Below are positions 18,950 to 29,561 of a stretch of DNA of 64,000 nucleotides, in pieces; the stretch's first letter is position 1, and every line of letters begins with the position of its first letter. The notes under the pieces are model-generated. The model was not told where the DNA came from, ran no database searches, and saw nothing but the letters and a program-made list of their open reading frames with translations. The DNA is from an uncultured Burkholderiales bacterium (lineage in GTDB: Bacteria > Pseudomonadota > Gammaproteobacteria > Burkholderiales > Burkholderiaceae_C), in assembly GCA_903838355.1 (NCBI GenBank), contig CAILYC010000030.1:1-64000 (forward strand), read 5' to 3'. Made by a program: the position numbers and the translations under genes.

Positions 18950-19891
18950 TCAAATCCAATCACGGCGGGGCAAAAAGTCAGTGAGCAGCGCCTCTTCTGG
19001 CGAGCCCACTGGGTTTTGCTGCTGGTAAGACCATGAGACCAAGGGCGGCATGGAGAGCAAAATCGACTCGGTGCGCCCCCCCGATTGCAGCCCAAAATGC
19101 GTGCCTCGGTCCCAGACCAAATTGAATTCCACGTACCTGCCGCGGCGGTAGAGTTGGTGCGCCCGCTCTCGCTGCGTGTAGGGCGTCGCGTGGCGCTTGT
19201 GCACGATGGGCAAATAGGCTGGGAGAAATGAGTCCCCAACCGACTTCAGCATCTCAAAACTGCGCTCCAAACCAAGCTCACAAAAGTCATCAAAAAAAAT
19301 CCCGCCCACGCCCCGCGCTTCGCCACGATGCTTCAAGAAAAAATACTCATCGCACCACTTCTTAAAGCGCGGATAAAGTTCTGCGCCAAAGGGCGCCAAA
19401 GCATCTCGGCACGAGGTGTGAAAGGCCACCGCGTCTTCTTTGAACCCATAGCAAGGCGTCAAGTCCATGCCCCCGCCAAACCAGCCCACCGAGGCGTGGC
19501 CCTCGCCTGTTGGGGTGGCCCAGAGCATGCGCACATTCATGTGCACGATAGGCACATAGGGGTTTAGAGGATGAAAGACCAATGACACGCCCATGGCCTC
19601 AAAGGAGGCACCACTCAGCTCCGGACGGTTGTGGGTGGCCGAGGGCGGCAGCGACGGCCCCCTCACGTGGGAGAAGCCGCAACCGGCTCGCTCAAAAATT
19701 GATCCACCTTCCAAGATCTGCGTGACGCCGTCGCCTTGCAAGGCCTCGTGGGGCGCTTTGTGCCAAGCGTCAACGGTAAAGGTGCCGCCGTCGAGTTCGC
19801 TCAACGCTTTAACAATGCGTTGCTGCAAAGACAATAAATACGTCCTCACGCGCAGGTTCAAATCGGGGGTGGAGGCGGTTTGATCACTCAT
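18950..19891 (-). CDS. hemF: Oxygen-dependent coproporphyrinogen III oxidase
   Basis: [17 protein letters not shown]...[14 protein letters not shown]...[14 protein letters not shown]...[28 protein letters not shown]...[40 protein letters not shown]. Confidence 0.95.
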   Translation of the reverse strand: MSDQTASTPDLNLRVRTYLLSLQQRIVKALSELDGGTFTVDAWHKAPHEALQGDGVTQILEGGSIFERAGCGFSHVRGPSLPPSATHNRPELSGASFEAMGVSLVFHPLNPYVPIVHMNVRMLWATPTGEGHASVGWFGGGMDLTPCYGFKEDAVAFHTSCRDALAPFGAELYPRFKKWCDEYFFLKHRGEARGVGGIFFDDFCELGLERSFEMLKSVGDSFLPAYLPIVHKRHATPYTQRERAHQLYRRGRYVEFNLVWDRGTHFGLQSGGRTESILLSMPPLVSWSYQQQNPVGSPEEALLTDFLPRRDWI

Positions 19892-20029
19892 GAAAAAGAG
19901 TTTAACTGATCCTGAAGTAGAGAGCGCCTTGGTGCGCGGTGACTCGGGCAAACGCTGAGACGCGAATTGGAAAAAAACAACTCAAAGAGCGCCCCATGGG
20001 CTGGCCCCGAAGCTCACCCTCTGAGGCTC

Positions 20030-20686
20030 TCAGTGGGAGACGCGGTCCTTGACCTGCCAGACAATGGGGGCAGCCAACTCGGGGTGCTTGCCCTGAACGC
20101 CGGCATAGACCGCTGCCACGCGTCGGTTGTCCCAAGCCATATCCCCCGAGAGTTTCAAAAAGCTCGTGAAGGTCACCCGTTTTTTAGCATAGTCGAGTTC
20201 CACCAAACCCAGCGGCAACCCCGCCTCCAAAGCAATTTGATAAAACCCACTGCGCCAAGCCGGTACATAAGCGCGTGTGCCCTCCGGCGTCAACCCCAAC
20301 CACAAGGGCTTACCGGCGTTTTGATGCTCCAAAAAGGTCTGCACGATTTGACCCACGACGCCTTGGGGGGAGCGGCGGTCCACCGCCAAGCCCCCCACGT
20401 ACCGCAGCCACCGACCCATGAGCGGGATCTTGAACAAACTGTCTTTGGCCATGAAGCGCGCAGGCACCCCAATGGCCCACTTGGCCAGGATCATGATGAC
20501 AAAATCCCAGTTGCTGGTGTGGGGATAAACAATGGCCACCCCACAGGGCCCCGGAAAACCATTGCTCTCGAGTTGCCAGCCCATCGCCTTGAGCACCCAA
20601 GCCGCCCAGGGCCTGGCGGTGTCTTGGAAGTGAAGGGGCGCTGAATTTTGCGCTGGAACTTGAGCCTCGGCTTGAAAATCGTTCAT
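20030..20686 (-). CDS. Lysophospholipid/glycerol acyltransferase family protein
   Basis: GVAIVYPHTSNWDFVIMIL...FMAKDSLFKIPLMGRWLRYVGGLAVDRRS...LWLGLTPEGTRAYVPAWRSGFYQIA. Confidence 0.85.
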   Translation of the reverse strand: MNDFQAEAQVPAQNSAPLHFQDTARPWAAWVLKAMGWQLESNGFPGPCGVAIVYPHTSNWDFVIMILAKWAIGVPARFMAKDSLFKIPLMGRWLRYVGGLAVDRRSPQGVVGQIVQTFLEHQNAGKPLWLGLTPEGTRAYVPAWRSGFYQIALEAGLPLGLVELDYAKKRVTFTSFLKLSGDMAWDNRRVAAVYAGVQGKHPELAAPIVWQVKDRVSH

Positions 20687-20741
20687 GAAAAAGGGATCAA
20701 AAAATGGCGCTCAAGAATCGGGCGAGTGTCTTCGCGCGTGC

Positions 20742-22094
20742 TCAGTGCTTGGCTCGCCAGCCAATATCGGTTCTGTGCTGCTCGCCCTCAAAATGGATCT
20801 TGTCAACCAGCTCATAAGCCGATTGGCTCGCCTGGGCCACGTTTTCACCCAGGGCGCAAACGCACAGGACCCGGCCACCCGCGGTGAGCCAATGACCCGC
20901 TTCACGCCGCGTTCCTGCATGAAACACCTGGGTGCTGTCGCCACCCAGCGGCAAACTGGCCAGCACGTCGCCCACGCGAACCTTCTCTGGGTAGCCGTGC
21001 GCGGCCATCACCACCCCTAGGCTCACGCGGCGGTCCCACACGAGCTCGATGTCGTCAAGGGGATGGGCGCTTTGCATGACCTCGCTGTGCCCCATGCCCA
21101 GAGACGGGAACTGCTCCAAGGTGTGCGGCGCATGGGGCTCAGCACTGGCCGCCCACAACACCTCAAACCAATCGCTTTTGAGCCGCATCATCATCGGCTG
21201 GGTCTCGGGGTCCCCCAGCCTCGTGTTGAACTCCAAGGTGTGCACGTCTCCCTTGGGGCCGATCATGAGGCCGGCGTACAAAAAACCAGTGAACGGCATG
21301 CCCTCGCTCATCATGCCCTTCAAGGTCGGTTGAATGATCTCGCGCATCACCCGGGCGTGAACTGCCGGCGTCACCACCCCAGCGGGCGAATAGGCCCCCA
21401 TGCCACCGGTGTTGGGGCCAAGATCCTTGTCCAAGAGCCGTTTGTGGTCTTGGGAGGTCGCCAAGGGCAATGCCGACAAGCCATGGCACAGCACCATGAA
21501 AGAGGCCTCTTCGCCTTCTAAAAAGGCTTCAATGACCACCCGCGCTTCACCTCCTTGGGGCACCACGACCTGGGCGTTGGTACTGAGCATGTGATCGATG
21601 GCCGCATGGGCTTGCCCCAAGTTCTCGGCCACCACCACACCTTTGCCCGCGGCCAATCCATCGGCCTTGACCACAATGGGGGCGCCCAGGCGCTCCACAT
21701 AGGCGTGGGCGAGGCTGGCATCGGAGAAGGTCTCAAAAGCGGCCGTGGGAATCTTGTGGCGCTTCATGAAGGCTTTGGAAAACGCCTTGGAGCTCTCGAG
21801 CTGGGCGGCCGCACGGGTCGGCCCGACAATGCGCAGACCCGCATCGCGCCACACATCCACCACCCCTTCAGACAGCGGTCCCTCGGGACCCACCACGGTC
21901 AAATCAATGGCGTGCTCAAGAGCCCAGTGCTTCAAATCCTGCACATCGCTCAAGGGCACATTTTGCATTTTGGGGTCACTCGCCGTGCCACCGTTGCCGG
22001 GGGCCACATAGACGCATTGAAGCTTGGGGGACTGGGCGATTTTCCAGGCCAAGGCGTGTTCACGCCCGCCAGAACCGATGACGAGCACTTTCAT
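20742..22094 (-). CDS. purD: Phosphoribosylamine--glycine ligase
   Basis: [25 protein letters not shown]...[14 protein letters not shown]...[14 protein letters not shown]...[21 protein letters not shown]. Confidence 0.96.
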   Translation of the reverse strand: MKVLVIGSGGREHALAWKIAQSPKLQCVYVAPGNGGTASDPKMQNVPLSDVQDLKHWALEHAIDLTVVGPEGPLSEGVVDVWRDAGLRIVGPTRAAAQLESSKAFSKAFMKRHKIPTAAFETFSDASLAHAYVERLGAPIVVKADGLAAGKGVVVAENLGQAHAAIDHMLSTNAQVVVPQGGEARVVIEAFLEGEEASFMVLCHGLSALPLATSQDHKRLLDKDLGPNTGGMGAYSPAGVVTPAVHARVMREIIQPTLKGMMSEGMPFTGFLYAGLMIGPKGDVHTLEFNTRLGDPETQPMMMRLKSDWFEVLWAASAEPHAPHTLEQFPSLGMGHSEVMQSAHPLDDIELVWDRRVSLGVVMAAHGYPEKVRVGDVLASLPLGGDSTQVFHAGTRREAGHWLTAGGRVLCVCALGENVAQASQSAYELVDKIHFEGEQHRTDIGWRAKH

Positions 22095-22810
22095 AGTTGG
22101 GCGTTGTGGTAGACCTCTTGCACGTCGTCGAGCTCCTCCAAGGCGTCCAAGATTTTTTGCATTTTCACCGTGTCTTCTTCGCTCAACTCAATGGCATTGT
22201 CCGCGCGAAAGGTCACCTCGGCCAATTCTGGCGAGAAGCCCGCGGCTTGCAAGGCATTTCTAACGCTCTCGAAGTCGTGTGGCTGGGTGAGCACCTCGAT
22301 CACGCCGTCGGTTGAGACAATCACATCATCGGCCCCCGCTTCCAAGGCACACTCGAGCACGCGGTCCTCAGACGTGCCCGGCGCGAAGAGCATCAAGCCG
22401 CAGTGCTTGAATTGAAAGGAGACCGAGCCCTCGGTGCCCAAGTTGCCCCCGTGCTTGCTAAACGCATGCCTCACCTCAGCCACCGTTCTCACCTTGTTGT
22501 CGGTCATGGTGTCGACAATGATGGCCGCGCCCGAAATACCATAGCCCTCGTAGCGAATCTCTTCGTAACTGACCCCTTCGAGCTGACCGGTGGCCTTGTC
22601 GATGTTTCTCTTGATGGTGTCGGCCGGCATATTGGCCGCTTTGGCTTTTTCGACGGCCAATCGCAGGCGTGGGTTGGTGCCCAAATCGGGGCCGCCCGCG
22701 CGCGCCGAGACCATGATCTCACGAATGACACGGGTCCAGACCTTGCCGCGTTTTTCGTCTTGGCGGCCTTTGCGGTGCTGGATATTGGCCCATTTACTGT
22801 GTCCTGCCAC
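22091..22810 (-). CDS. yebC: YebC/PmpR family regulator (GTG start)
   Basis: (M)[74 protein letters not shown]. Confidence 0.95.
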   Translation of the reverse strand: MAGHSKWANIQHRKGRQDEKRGKVWTRVIREIMVSARAGGPDLGTNPRLRLAVEKAKAANMPADTIKRNIDKATGQLEGVSYEEIRYEGYGISGAAIIVDTMTDNKVRTVAEVRHAFSKHGGNLGTEGSVSFQFKHCGLMLFAPGTSEDRVLECALEAGADDVIVSTDGVIEVLTQPHDFESVRNALQAAGFSPELAEVTFRADNAIELSEEDTVKMQKILDALEELDDVQEVYHNAQL

Positions 22811-22895
22811 GGGTAACCCTTGGTTGAGCGTTGCACGCAAGGCTTCACGACCTGCACGCGAGACGCATGGATAGAAAACGCCATTTTATCCCCAT

Positions 22896-22926
22896 AAAAA
22901 AAACCCATGGGTTTTGGGCCATGGGC
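22896..22926 (-). terminator. Rho-independent terminator downstream of clpA
   Basis: Minus strand CCCATGG-loop-CCATGGG followed by TTTTTTTT, about 60 bp after the clpA stop. Confidence 0.75.
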
Positions 22927-22984
22927 TTTTCTTGTCGAGGGGCGGGCCAGCATGCACCCTCCCCAAGACTCCAGGTTGGGGGCT

Positions 22985-25312
22985 TTAGCTCGCCGCGGCC
23001 TCTTCGGGCTCGGTGGGCTCGGACTTGGACGCGCGCGTGTCCTTCTTGGGCAAAGGCGTGATGTCGAGCACCACTTCACCTTTGTCGTCGACGTCCACAT
23101 TCAAACGCCCGCCATCGATCAAGCGACCAAAGAGGAGCTCGTCGGCCAAAGCGCGGCGGATGGTGTCTTGGATCAAGCGCTGCATGGGTCTGGCGCCCAT
23201 CAAGGGATCAAAGCCCTTTTTGGCCAAGTGCGCTCGGATCTTATCGGTGAAGGTGACTTCGACTTTCTTCTCGGCCAACTGGGTCTCGAGTTGCAAGAGG
23301 AATTTATCGACCACGCGCATGATGATTTGCTCGTCAAGTGCCTTGAAACTCACGATGGCGTCCAAGCGGTTCCTGAACTCGGGCGTGAACATGCGCTTGA
23401 TGTCGACCATCTCGTCGCCAGACTCGCGGATATTGGTAAACCCCATGACGGACTTGTTCATGGCCTCGGCACCGGCGTTGGTGGTCATGATGATGATCAC
23501 GTTGCGGAAATCCGCCTTGCGACCATTGTTGTCGGTGAGGGTGCCGTGGTCCATGACTTGGAGGAGCACATTGAAGATGTCCGGATGGGCTTTCTCAATC
23601 TCATCGAGCAGCAACACGCAATGGGGCTTTTTGGTGATGGCCTCGGTGAGGAGTCCGCCTTGGTCAAAGCCCACATAGCCCGGAGGCGCACCGATCATGC
23701 GTGAGACGGCATGGCGCTCCATGTACTCGGACATGTCAAAGCGAATGAGCTCGATGCCCATGATGTAGGCGAGTTGCTTGGCCGCTTCGGTCTTGCCGAC
23801 ACCGGTGGGGCCACTGAACAAGAAAGCCCCAATGGGCTTGTCGGCTTTGCCAAGCCCTGAGCGGGCCATCTTGACCGAGGCGGCGAGCACCTCCAAGGCC
23901 TTGTCTTGACCGAACACAACGCTTTTCAAATCGCGCTCGAGCGTTTGCAGCTTGCCGCGATCGTCATTGGAGACGTTGGCCGGCGGGATGCGCGCAATTT
24001 TGGCGACGATGTCTTCGATCTCGGTTTTGCTGATGGTTTTTTTGCGCTTGGAAACTGGCAAAATGCGTTGCGCTGCGCCCGCTTCATCGATCACGTCAAT
24101 GGCCTTGTCGGGTAAATGGCGGTCGTTGATGTACTTGGCACTGAGCTCGGCAGCGGCTTGCAAAGCGGCCAAAGCGTACTTCACGTTGTGGTGCTCTTCA
24201 AAGCGCGACTTGAGCCCTTTGAGGATGTCGACGGTTTGCTCCACCGTGGGCTCGACCACATCGATCTTTTGAAAACGCCTTGAGAGCGCCGCATCCTTTT
24301 CGAAAATACCGCGGTACTCGCTAAAGGTCGTGGCACCAATGCATTTGAGTTGGCCTGAGCTCAGTGCGGGTTTGAGCAAATTGGAGGCGTCCAAGGTGCC
24401 CCCCGAAGCAGCACCGGCACCAATCAAGGTGTGGATTTCATCAATGAAGAGGATGGCGTTGGGGCGGTCTTTCAAGGATTTCAAGACGCCTTTCAATCGC
24501 TGCTCAAAGTCACCGCGGTATTTGGTGCCTGCAAGCAAAGCGCCCATGTCAAGCGAAAACACCTGGGACTCGGCCAAAATCTCGGGCACATCTTTTTGCG
24601 TGATGCGCCAAGCCAAACCTTCGGCAATGGCGGTCTTACCGACACCAGCCTCGCCCACCAAGAGCGGGTTGTTTTTTCTTCTGCGACACAAAATTTGGAT
24701 GACGCGCTCGACCTCGTAGTCGCGCCCGATCAAGGGGTCAATCTTGCCGTCCTTGGCCAGCTGGTTCAAGTTTTGCGTGAACTGCTCGAGCACCGAGGCT
24801 TTTTCATTTTTCTCGGCCCCCTCCTCCACGTCTTGTGGAGAGCTCTCTTGGGGCTTGGTTGGTTCAGGCGGATCGGTCTTTTTGATGCCGTGGGCGATGA
24901 AATTGACCACATCCAAGCGAGTCACCCCTTGCTGGTGCAAATAGTAAACGGCGTGGGAGTCTTTTTCCCCAAAAATCGCCACCAACACATTGGCACCGGT
25001 CACTTCCTTTTTACCATTGCCCGTGGACTGCACGTGCATGATGGCGCGCTGGATCACTCGCTGAAAGCCCAAGGTGGGCTGGGTGTCGACCTCTTCACTG
25101 CCGGCAACTTGCGGGGTGTTGTCTTTGATGAAGTTGCTCAGAGACTTTCTCAAATCATCCAAATTGGCCGAACAAGCTCTGAGCACTTCAGCGGCCGACG
25201 GGTTGTCCAGGAGAGCGAGCAACAAGTGCTCGACCGTGATGAATTCATGGCGCTGCTGGCGGGCCTCGACAAAGGCCATGTGCAAGCTGACTTCTAATTC
25301 TTGGGCAATCAT
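22985..25312 (-). CDS. clpA: ATP-dependent Clp protease ATP-binding subunit ClpA
   Basis: MIAQELEVSLHMAFVEARQQRHEFITVEHLLLALLDNPSA...LVGEAGVGKTAIAEGLAWRI...FSGPTGVGKTEAAKQLAYIMGIELIRFDMSEYMERHAVSRMIGAPPGYVGFDQGG. Confidence 0.97.
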   Translation of the reverse strand: MIAQELEVSLHMAFVEARQQRHEFITVEHLLLALLDNPSAAEVLRACSANLDDLRKSLSNFIKDNTPQVAGSEEVDTQPTLGFQRVIQRAIMHVQSTGNGKKEVTGANVLVAIFGEKDSHAVYYLHQQGVTRLDVVNFIAHGIKKTDPPEPTKPQESSPQDVEEGAEKNEKASVLEQFTQNLNQLAKDGKIDPLIGRDYEVERVIQILCRRRKNNPLLVGEAGVGKTAIAEGLAWRITQKDVPEILAESQVFSLDMGALLAGTKYRGDFEQRLKGVLKSLKDRPNAILFIDEIHTLIGAGAASGGTLDASNLLKPALSSGQLKCIGATTFSEYRGIFEKDAALSRRFQKIDVVEPTVEQTVDILKGLKSRFEEHHNVKYALAALQAAAELSAKYINDRHLPDKAIDVIDEAGAAQRILPVSKRKKTISKTEIEDIVAKIARIPPANVSNDDRGKLQTLERDLKSVVFGQDKALEVLAASVKMARSGLGKADKPIGAFLFSGPTGVGKTEAAKQLAYIMGIELIRFDMSEYMERHAVSRMIGAPPGYVGFDQGGLLTEAITKKPHCVLLLDEIEKAHPDIFNVLLQVMDHGTLTDNNGRKADFRNVIIIMTTNAGAEAMNKSVMGFTNIRESGDEMVDIKRMFTPEFRNRLDAIVSFKALDEQIIMRVVDKFLLQLETQLAEKKVEVTFTDKIRAHLAKKGFDPLMGARPMQRLIQDTIRRALADELLFGRLIDGGRLNVDVDDKGEVVLDITPLPKKDTRASKSEPTEPEEAAAS

Positions 25313-25535
25313 CTCTTCATCCTTTACGCTTGCAATAAATTAAACCACTTCTCAGGGAAAAAGCAAAAGTGCGGGTCTTAGGAATACTTTTTTATTCAAG
25401 CCCCGATCTGCCTTTTCATCCTCACCGCCGGCCCCATCAGCACAGCCGCGGTTTTTTATTCTTTTTCACCATTGACTTCAATTCCCCTTAAGCTTTCAAG
25501 CCTTGGAAGATGAAGCGCTTCGAGCACTCTCAGCG

Positions 25536-25601
25536 CCCCTAAAGCTCTCATTAAGCTCACCTTAAGCTCCCCTTAAGCCCCCCTTGAGCCCCCCTTGAGC
25601 C
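25536..25601. repeat. Tandem array, 6 x 11 bp (CCCCTTRAGCY) in the clpS-clpA spacer
   Basis: cccctaaagct|ctcattaagct|caccttaagct|ccccttaagcc|ccccttgagcc|ccccttgagcc; a further copy ccccttaagct at 25484-25494. Confidence 0.9.
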
Positions 25602-25652
25602 TATTGGCTTCTCTATTCATTGGAGCCAACCTGGGGCAAGACCGGCCGGGAG

Positions 25653-25684
25653 ATCAAACAATCAAACAATCAAACAATCAATCA
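25653..25684. repeat. 8-bp tandem repeat (ATCAAACA)3 followed by ATCA units, overlapping the clpS stop codon
   Basis: atcaaaca x3 then atcaatca. Confidence 0.85.
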
Positions 25685-26058
25685 ATCGGCTCAGCCAAGC
25701 ACTGCAAAGGGTGGCCGTGCTTTTTGGCCGCTTCCGCGACTTGGTCAACCTTCGTGGCGGCCACATCCTTGCTGTAGACCCCACACACCCCTTTGCCATC
25801 CAGGTGGATTTTTAACATGATTTGGGTCGCTTGTTCACGATCCTTGCTAAAAAATTCCTGCAAGACCATCACCACAAACTCCATGGGGGTGAAGTCATCG
25901 TTGAGCATCACCACTTGGTACATCTGTGGGGGTTGGGTCTTTTGGGTTCTTCTCTCAAGGACCACCGAGTTGCCGTCGTCCGAGTCGGGCAACTGAATTT
26001 TGGGGTTGGGGGTTTGACTGGCCATGACTGACATTCTATCGATCCAAAAGAAGCCCAT
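25678..26058 (-). CDS. clpS: ATP-dependent Clp protease adaptor ClpS
   Basis: [84 protein letters not shown]. Confidence 0.95.
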   Translation of the reverse strand: MGFFWIDRMSVMASQTPNPKIQLPDSDDGNSVVLERRTQKTQPPQMYQVVMLNDDFTPMEFVVMVLQEFFSKDREQATQIMLKIHLDGKGVCGVYSKDVAATKVDQVAEAAKKHGHPLQCLAEPID

Positions 26059-26573
26059 AGGCGTCTCACGCCTTTTGTTGCAAAAATTTTACAGCTCGCC
26101 CAAGCCATTGAGCAAGGGTGACGCGAGCATTGTCCAAGTGTTACGCCAGCGTTACGCAAGCATGACTGCACCTAGAGGCCTCCAAGTCAGCCACGGCGTG
26201 CCGCCAGAAAAAGGCCTCTGCCGGCATGATTGAGCTCACATTAGAGCTCGATAGGAGCTCAAAACAAGGCTAAAAAAACACCCAACAGACACCCAAAACA
26301 ACGCTCAACACAAAGACCATGCCATGAAAAATGAAGTCTTGATTCTCACACTTTAGGCCTGTGATTGCACACCGGCTCATGCAAAGACCTTGAATTGAGA
26401 GCTCCAGGTTTTCGACTCACTCAGACCTCAAGGCTTGACGACATGAAGACGTGACAGACCTCTCACTCCTAGGTCAGGGCATTGAGACTCAGTTCAAGGG
26501 GTGGGGGTGGACTTATTTTTTTGAACGCGAAGGCGCCCACAAAAGTTCATTCACAAGTGCCTGCACAAGTGGA

Positions 26574-27833
26574 TCACAAGTTCTTGATGATCACTTGACC
26601 AAAGGCCGAACAACTCACCTGGGTGGCCCCTGGGAGCAAGCGGGCAAAGTCGTAAGTGACTTGCTTGGTGAGGATGGCTTTGCCCATGGCTTGAATGATC
26701 AAATCCGCCGCCTCGACCCAGCCAATGTGGCGAAGCATCATTTCTGCGCACAAAATCGATGAGCTCGGGTTCACATAGTCCTTGCCCGCATATTTGGGGG
26801 CTGAGCCATGGGTGGCCTCAAAACATGCCACTGTGTCGGACAAATTGGCCGAGGGTGCAATGCCACTTCCCCCCACTTGGGCGGCCAAGGCATCGGTGAT
26901 GTAGTCGCCATTCAAGTTCAAGGTGGCAATGACGCTGTACTCCTTGGGACGCAACAAAATTTGCTGTAAAAAGGAGTCAGCAATCACATCTTTGATGATG
27001 ATCTCGCGCCCGGTTTTGGGGTTTTTAAGGGCGCACCAAGGACCGCCATCGATCGGCAGCGCACCAAACTCATTTTTCGCCAAGGCGTAGCCCCAGTCCC
27101 GAAAAGCACCCTCGGTGAACTTCATGATGTTGCCTTTGTGCACAAAGGTGACACTCGCGCGGTCGTTGGCAATGGCATACTCAATGGCCTTTCTCACCAA
27201 ACGCTCACTGCCTTCTTGTGACACGGGTTTGACCCCGATGCCGCACATCTGTGGAAACCGGATCTGGGTCACACCGAGCGTGTGGGTCAAAAATTCAATG
27301 AGCTGCTGCGCCTCAGGCGAGCCAGGCGAAAACTCAATTCCCGCATAAATGTCCTCCGAATTCTCACGAAAGATCACCATATTGGTTTTCTCGGGCTCCT
27401 TGAGTGGTGAGGGCACGCCTGGAAAGTACTGAACTGGGCGCAAAGAGACGTACAAATCGAGCGCTTGGCGCAGCGCCATATTGAGCGAGCGCATCCCTCC
27501 GCCCACCGGTGTGGCCAAGGGGCCTTTGACAAACACCACATGGCGGGCAAGTGCCTCCAAGGTCTCTTGTGGCAAGCCTTCGCCCTCACCATAGAGCGCG
27601 ATCGCCTTGTCGCCGGCGTAGACCTGCATCCAATGAATTTTCTTTCTTCCGACATAGGCTTTTTGCACGGCCGCGTCCACGACCTTGAGCATCACTGGCG
27701 TGATATCCACCCCAATGCCGTCGCCCTCAATATAAGGGATGATGGGCTCGTGCGGCACATTGAGCGTGTGGTCGGCATTGAGTTTGATGGTCTGGCCTGC
27801 GGCGGGGACTTGGATGTGTTGGTATAGGGTCAT
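26574..27833 (-). CDS. icd: NADP-dependent isocitrate dehydrogenase
   Basis: [39 protein letters not shown]...[18 protein letters not shown]...[38 protein letters not shown]. Confidence 0.96.
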   Translation of the reverse strand: MTLYQHIQVPAAGQTIKLNADHTLNVPHEPIIPYIEGDGIGVDITPVMLKVVDAAVQKAYVGRKKIHWMQVYAGDKAIALYGEGEGLPQETLEALARHVVFVKGPLATPVGGGMRSLNMALRQALDLYVSLRPVQYFPGVPSPLKEPEKTNMVIFRENSEDIYAGIEFSPGSPEAQQLIEFLTHTLGVTQIRFPQMCGIGVKPVSQEGSERLVRKAIEYAIANDRASVTFVHKGNIMKFTEGAFRDWGYALAKNEFGALPIDGGPWCALKNPKTGREIIIKDVIADSFLQQILLRPKEYSVIATLNLNGDYITDALAAQVGGSGIAPSANLSDTVACFEATHGSAPKYAGKDYVNPSSSILCAEMMLRHIGWVEAADLIIQAMGKAILTKQVTYDFARLLPGATQVSCSAFGQVIIKNL

Positions 27834-28078
27834 CTGTTGCTTCCAAAGTTAAGCGCAAAGGCCCCCCTAGCAAAGAGTCTGCGCAATTGCCAGTATGATC
27901 CCAAAATCTGAACTGCGCCACTCCACACTAACACCTAGATCGTCGCTTGGAGAAACCCAACAAGGGGAGCTTGGGTCGCAAGGGTTGGAGCCGTTCAGCA
28001 CTCAAGCGCCCCAAATTCGAAAAGCCGCACGTCGCACACTTGGGGAATTTAAAGTTGAACACCGCCACGACACTCCCC

Positions 28079-28666
28079 ATGTACGCCCTTGATGACCTTG
28101 ATGACCTTGATGACCTTGACACGAAACAGCCCTTGCTCGGGTGTTTTTCCCCTTGTGCAAACCGCCCACCCCAGAGCGAGGCGCAACACGGCCCTCGGGC
28201 ATGGCTTGGCCTTTTTGCGCAGTGCCTTGCTCTTTTGGGTTTGTGTGTGGGCCTGTTTGGAGCCTTGAGCGCTCGTGCGCAAGACCTGCCCCAACTCAAC
28301 TTACCCCGGGTGAGCATCACCGCAGGCTTTTATCAAATCGACGCCCAAGTCGCCCAAACCCCAGAGCAGCGTGAGGTCGGCCTCATGTTTCGGCAAACCA
28401 TGCCCCAGCATGAGGGGATGATTTTTGTCTTTGATGAGCCTGCCATGCAATGCTTTTGGATGAAAAACACCCATCTGCCTTTGAGTGCGGCCTTCATTGC
28501 CGACAACGGCGAGATCGTCAACATCGAGGACATGAAGCCCTACAGCACCAACAGCCACTGCTCGGCGCGGGCGGTGCGTTTTGTGCTGGAGATGCAACAG
28601 GGTTGGTTTGCCAAGAAAAATCTCAAATCAGGCTTTAAACTGTCCGCCCCGATCTTTCAAAAATAA
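28079..28666 (+). CDS. DUF192 family protein with N-terminal signal/TM segment
   Basis: ITAGFYQIDAQVAQTPEQREVGLMFRQTMPQHEGMIFVFDEPAMQCFWMKNTHLPLSAAFIADNGEIVNIEDMKPYS; start uncertain. Confidence 0.87.
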   Translation: MYALDDLDDLDDLDTKQPLLGCFSPCANRPPQSEAQHGPRAWLGLFAQCLALLGLCVGLFGALSARAQDLPQLNLPRVSITAGFYQIDAQVAQTPEQREVGLMFRQTMPQHEGMIFVFDEPAMQCFWMKNTHLPLSAAFIADNGEIVNIEDMKPYSTNSHCSARAVRFVLEMQQGWFAKKNLKSGFKLSAPIFQK

Positions 28667-28882
28667 GGACAACGCCTCGCCAAAAGACCAAAGCCTGCAG
28701 GGTTGAGACCAGAACAAAAAAGTTCTCGGTCACCGAGCAGGCTTATTGCGTTTTTGCACAGACGCGACAAGGATTGGACTTGGGGCCTTTGTGCAAACGG
28801 TTATCTTGAAACTGCAGTCCTGGGTCTTGGGTCTTGGGGATTGGGTCTTGACGCAAAGCCCCCAAGCCCATTCTCGTTGTGC

Positions 28883-29464
28883 TTAGGCGAAGTTTTTCTC
28901 AGCAAAATGCCAGTTCACCAAGTGGTCCAAAAATGTTTCGACAAACTTGGGACGCATATTTCGGTAGTCAATGTAGTAGGCATGCTCCCACACGTCCACG
29001 GTGAGCAAGGCTTTGTCTGCGGTGGTGAGCGGGGTCCCAGCGGCACCCATGTTGACAATGTCCACGCTGCCATCGGCTTTTTTCACAAGCCACGTCCAGC
29101 CTGAACCAAAGTTGCCCACCGCTGATTTCACAAAGGCTTCCTTGAAAGCCGAATAACTGCCCCACTTGGCCGTGATGGCCGCGGCCAAGGGGCCTGTGGG
29201 CTCGCCGCCGCCTTGGGGCTTCATGCAATTCCAAAAGAAAGTATGGTTCCAAATCTGGGCAGAATTGTTGTAAATGCCACCCGATGATTTCTTAATGATC
29301 TCTTCAAGACCGAGGTGTTCGAATTCGGTGCCTTTTTGCAAGTTGTTCAAATTCACAACATACGCGTTGTGGTGCTTGCCATGGTGAAACTCAAGGGTCT
29401 CTTTGGAGTAGTGAGGAGCCAAGGCATCGATGGCAAAAGGCAGGCTGGGCAAGTGGTGTTCCAT
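28883..29464 (-). CDS. sodB: Superoxide dismutase, Fe/Mn family
   Basis: [40 protein letters not shown]...[20 protein letters not shown]...[32 protein letters not shown]. Confidence 0.96.
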   Translation of the reverse strand: MEHHLPSLPFAIDALAPHYSKETLEFHHGKHHNAYVVNLNNLQKGTEFEHLGLEEIIKKSSGGIYNNSAQIWNHTFFWNCMKPQGGGEPTGPLAAAITAKWGSYSAFKEAFVKSAVGNFGSGWTWLVKKADGSVDIVNMGAAGTPLTTADKALLTVDVWEHAYYIDYRNMRPKFVETFLDHLVNWHFAEKNFA

Positions 29465-29561
29465 GAGGTCAATTTCCTTGAAAAAATGTGGCAATCAAAA
29501 CAGAAACAAGAGTTTATAGCAAATTGGCGACTCGCGCATGGGCCCAGTCTTTCCAAGTGCT

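Noticed and set aside
25536-25690. Possible CRISPR-like repeats in the clpS-clpA spacer
   Set aside because: Units are contiguous 11- and 8-mers without unique spacers, and there are no cas genes nearby.
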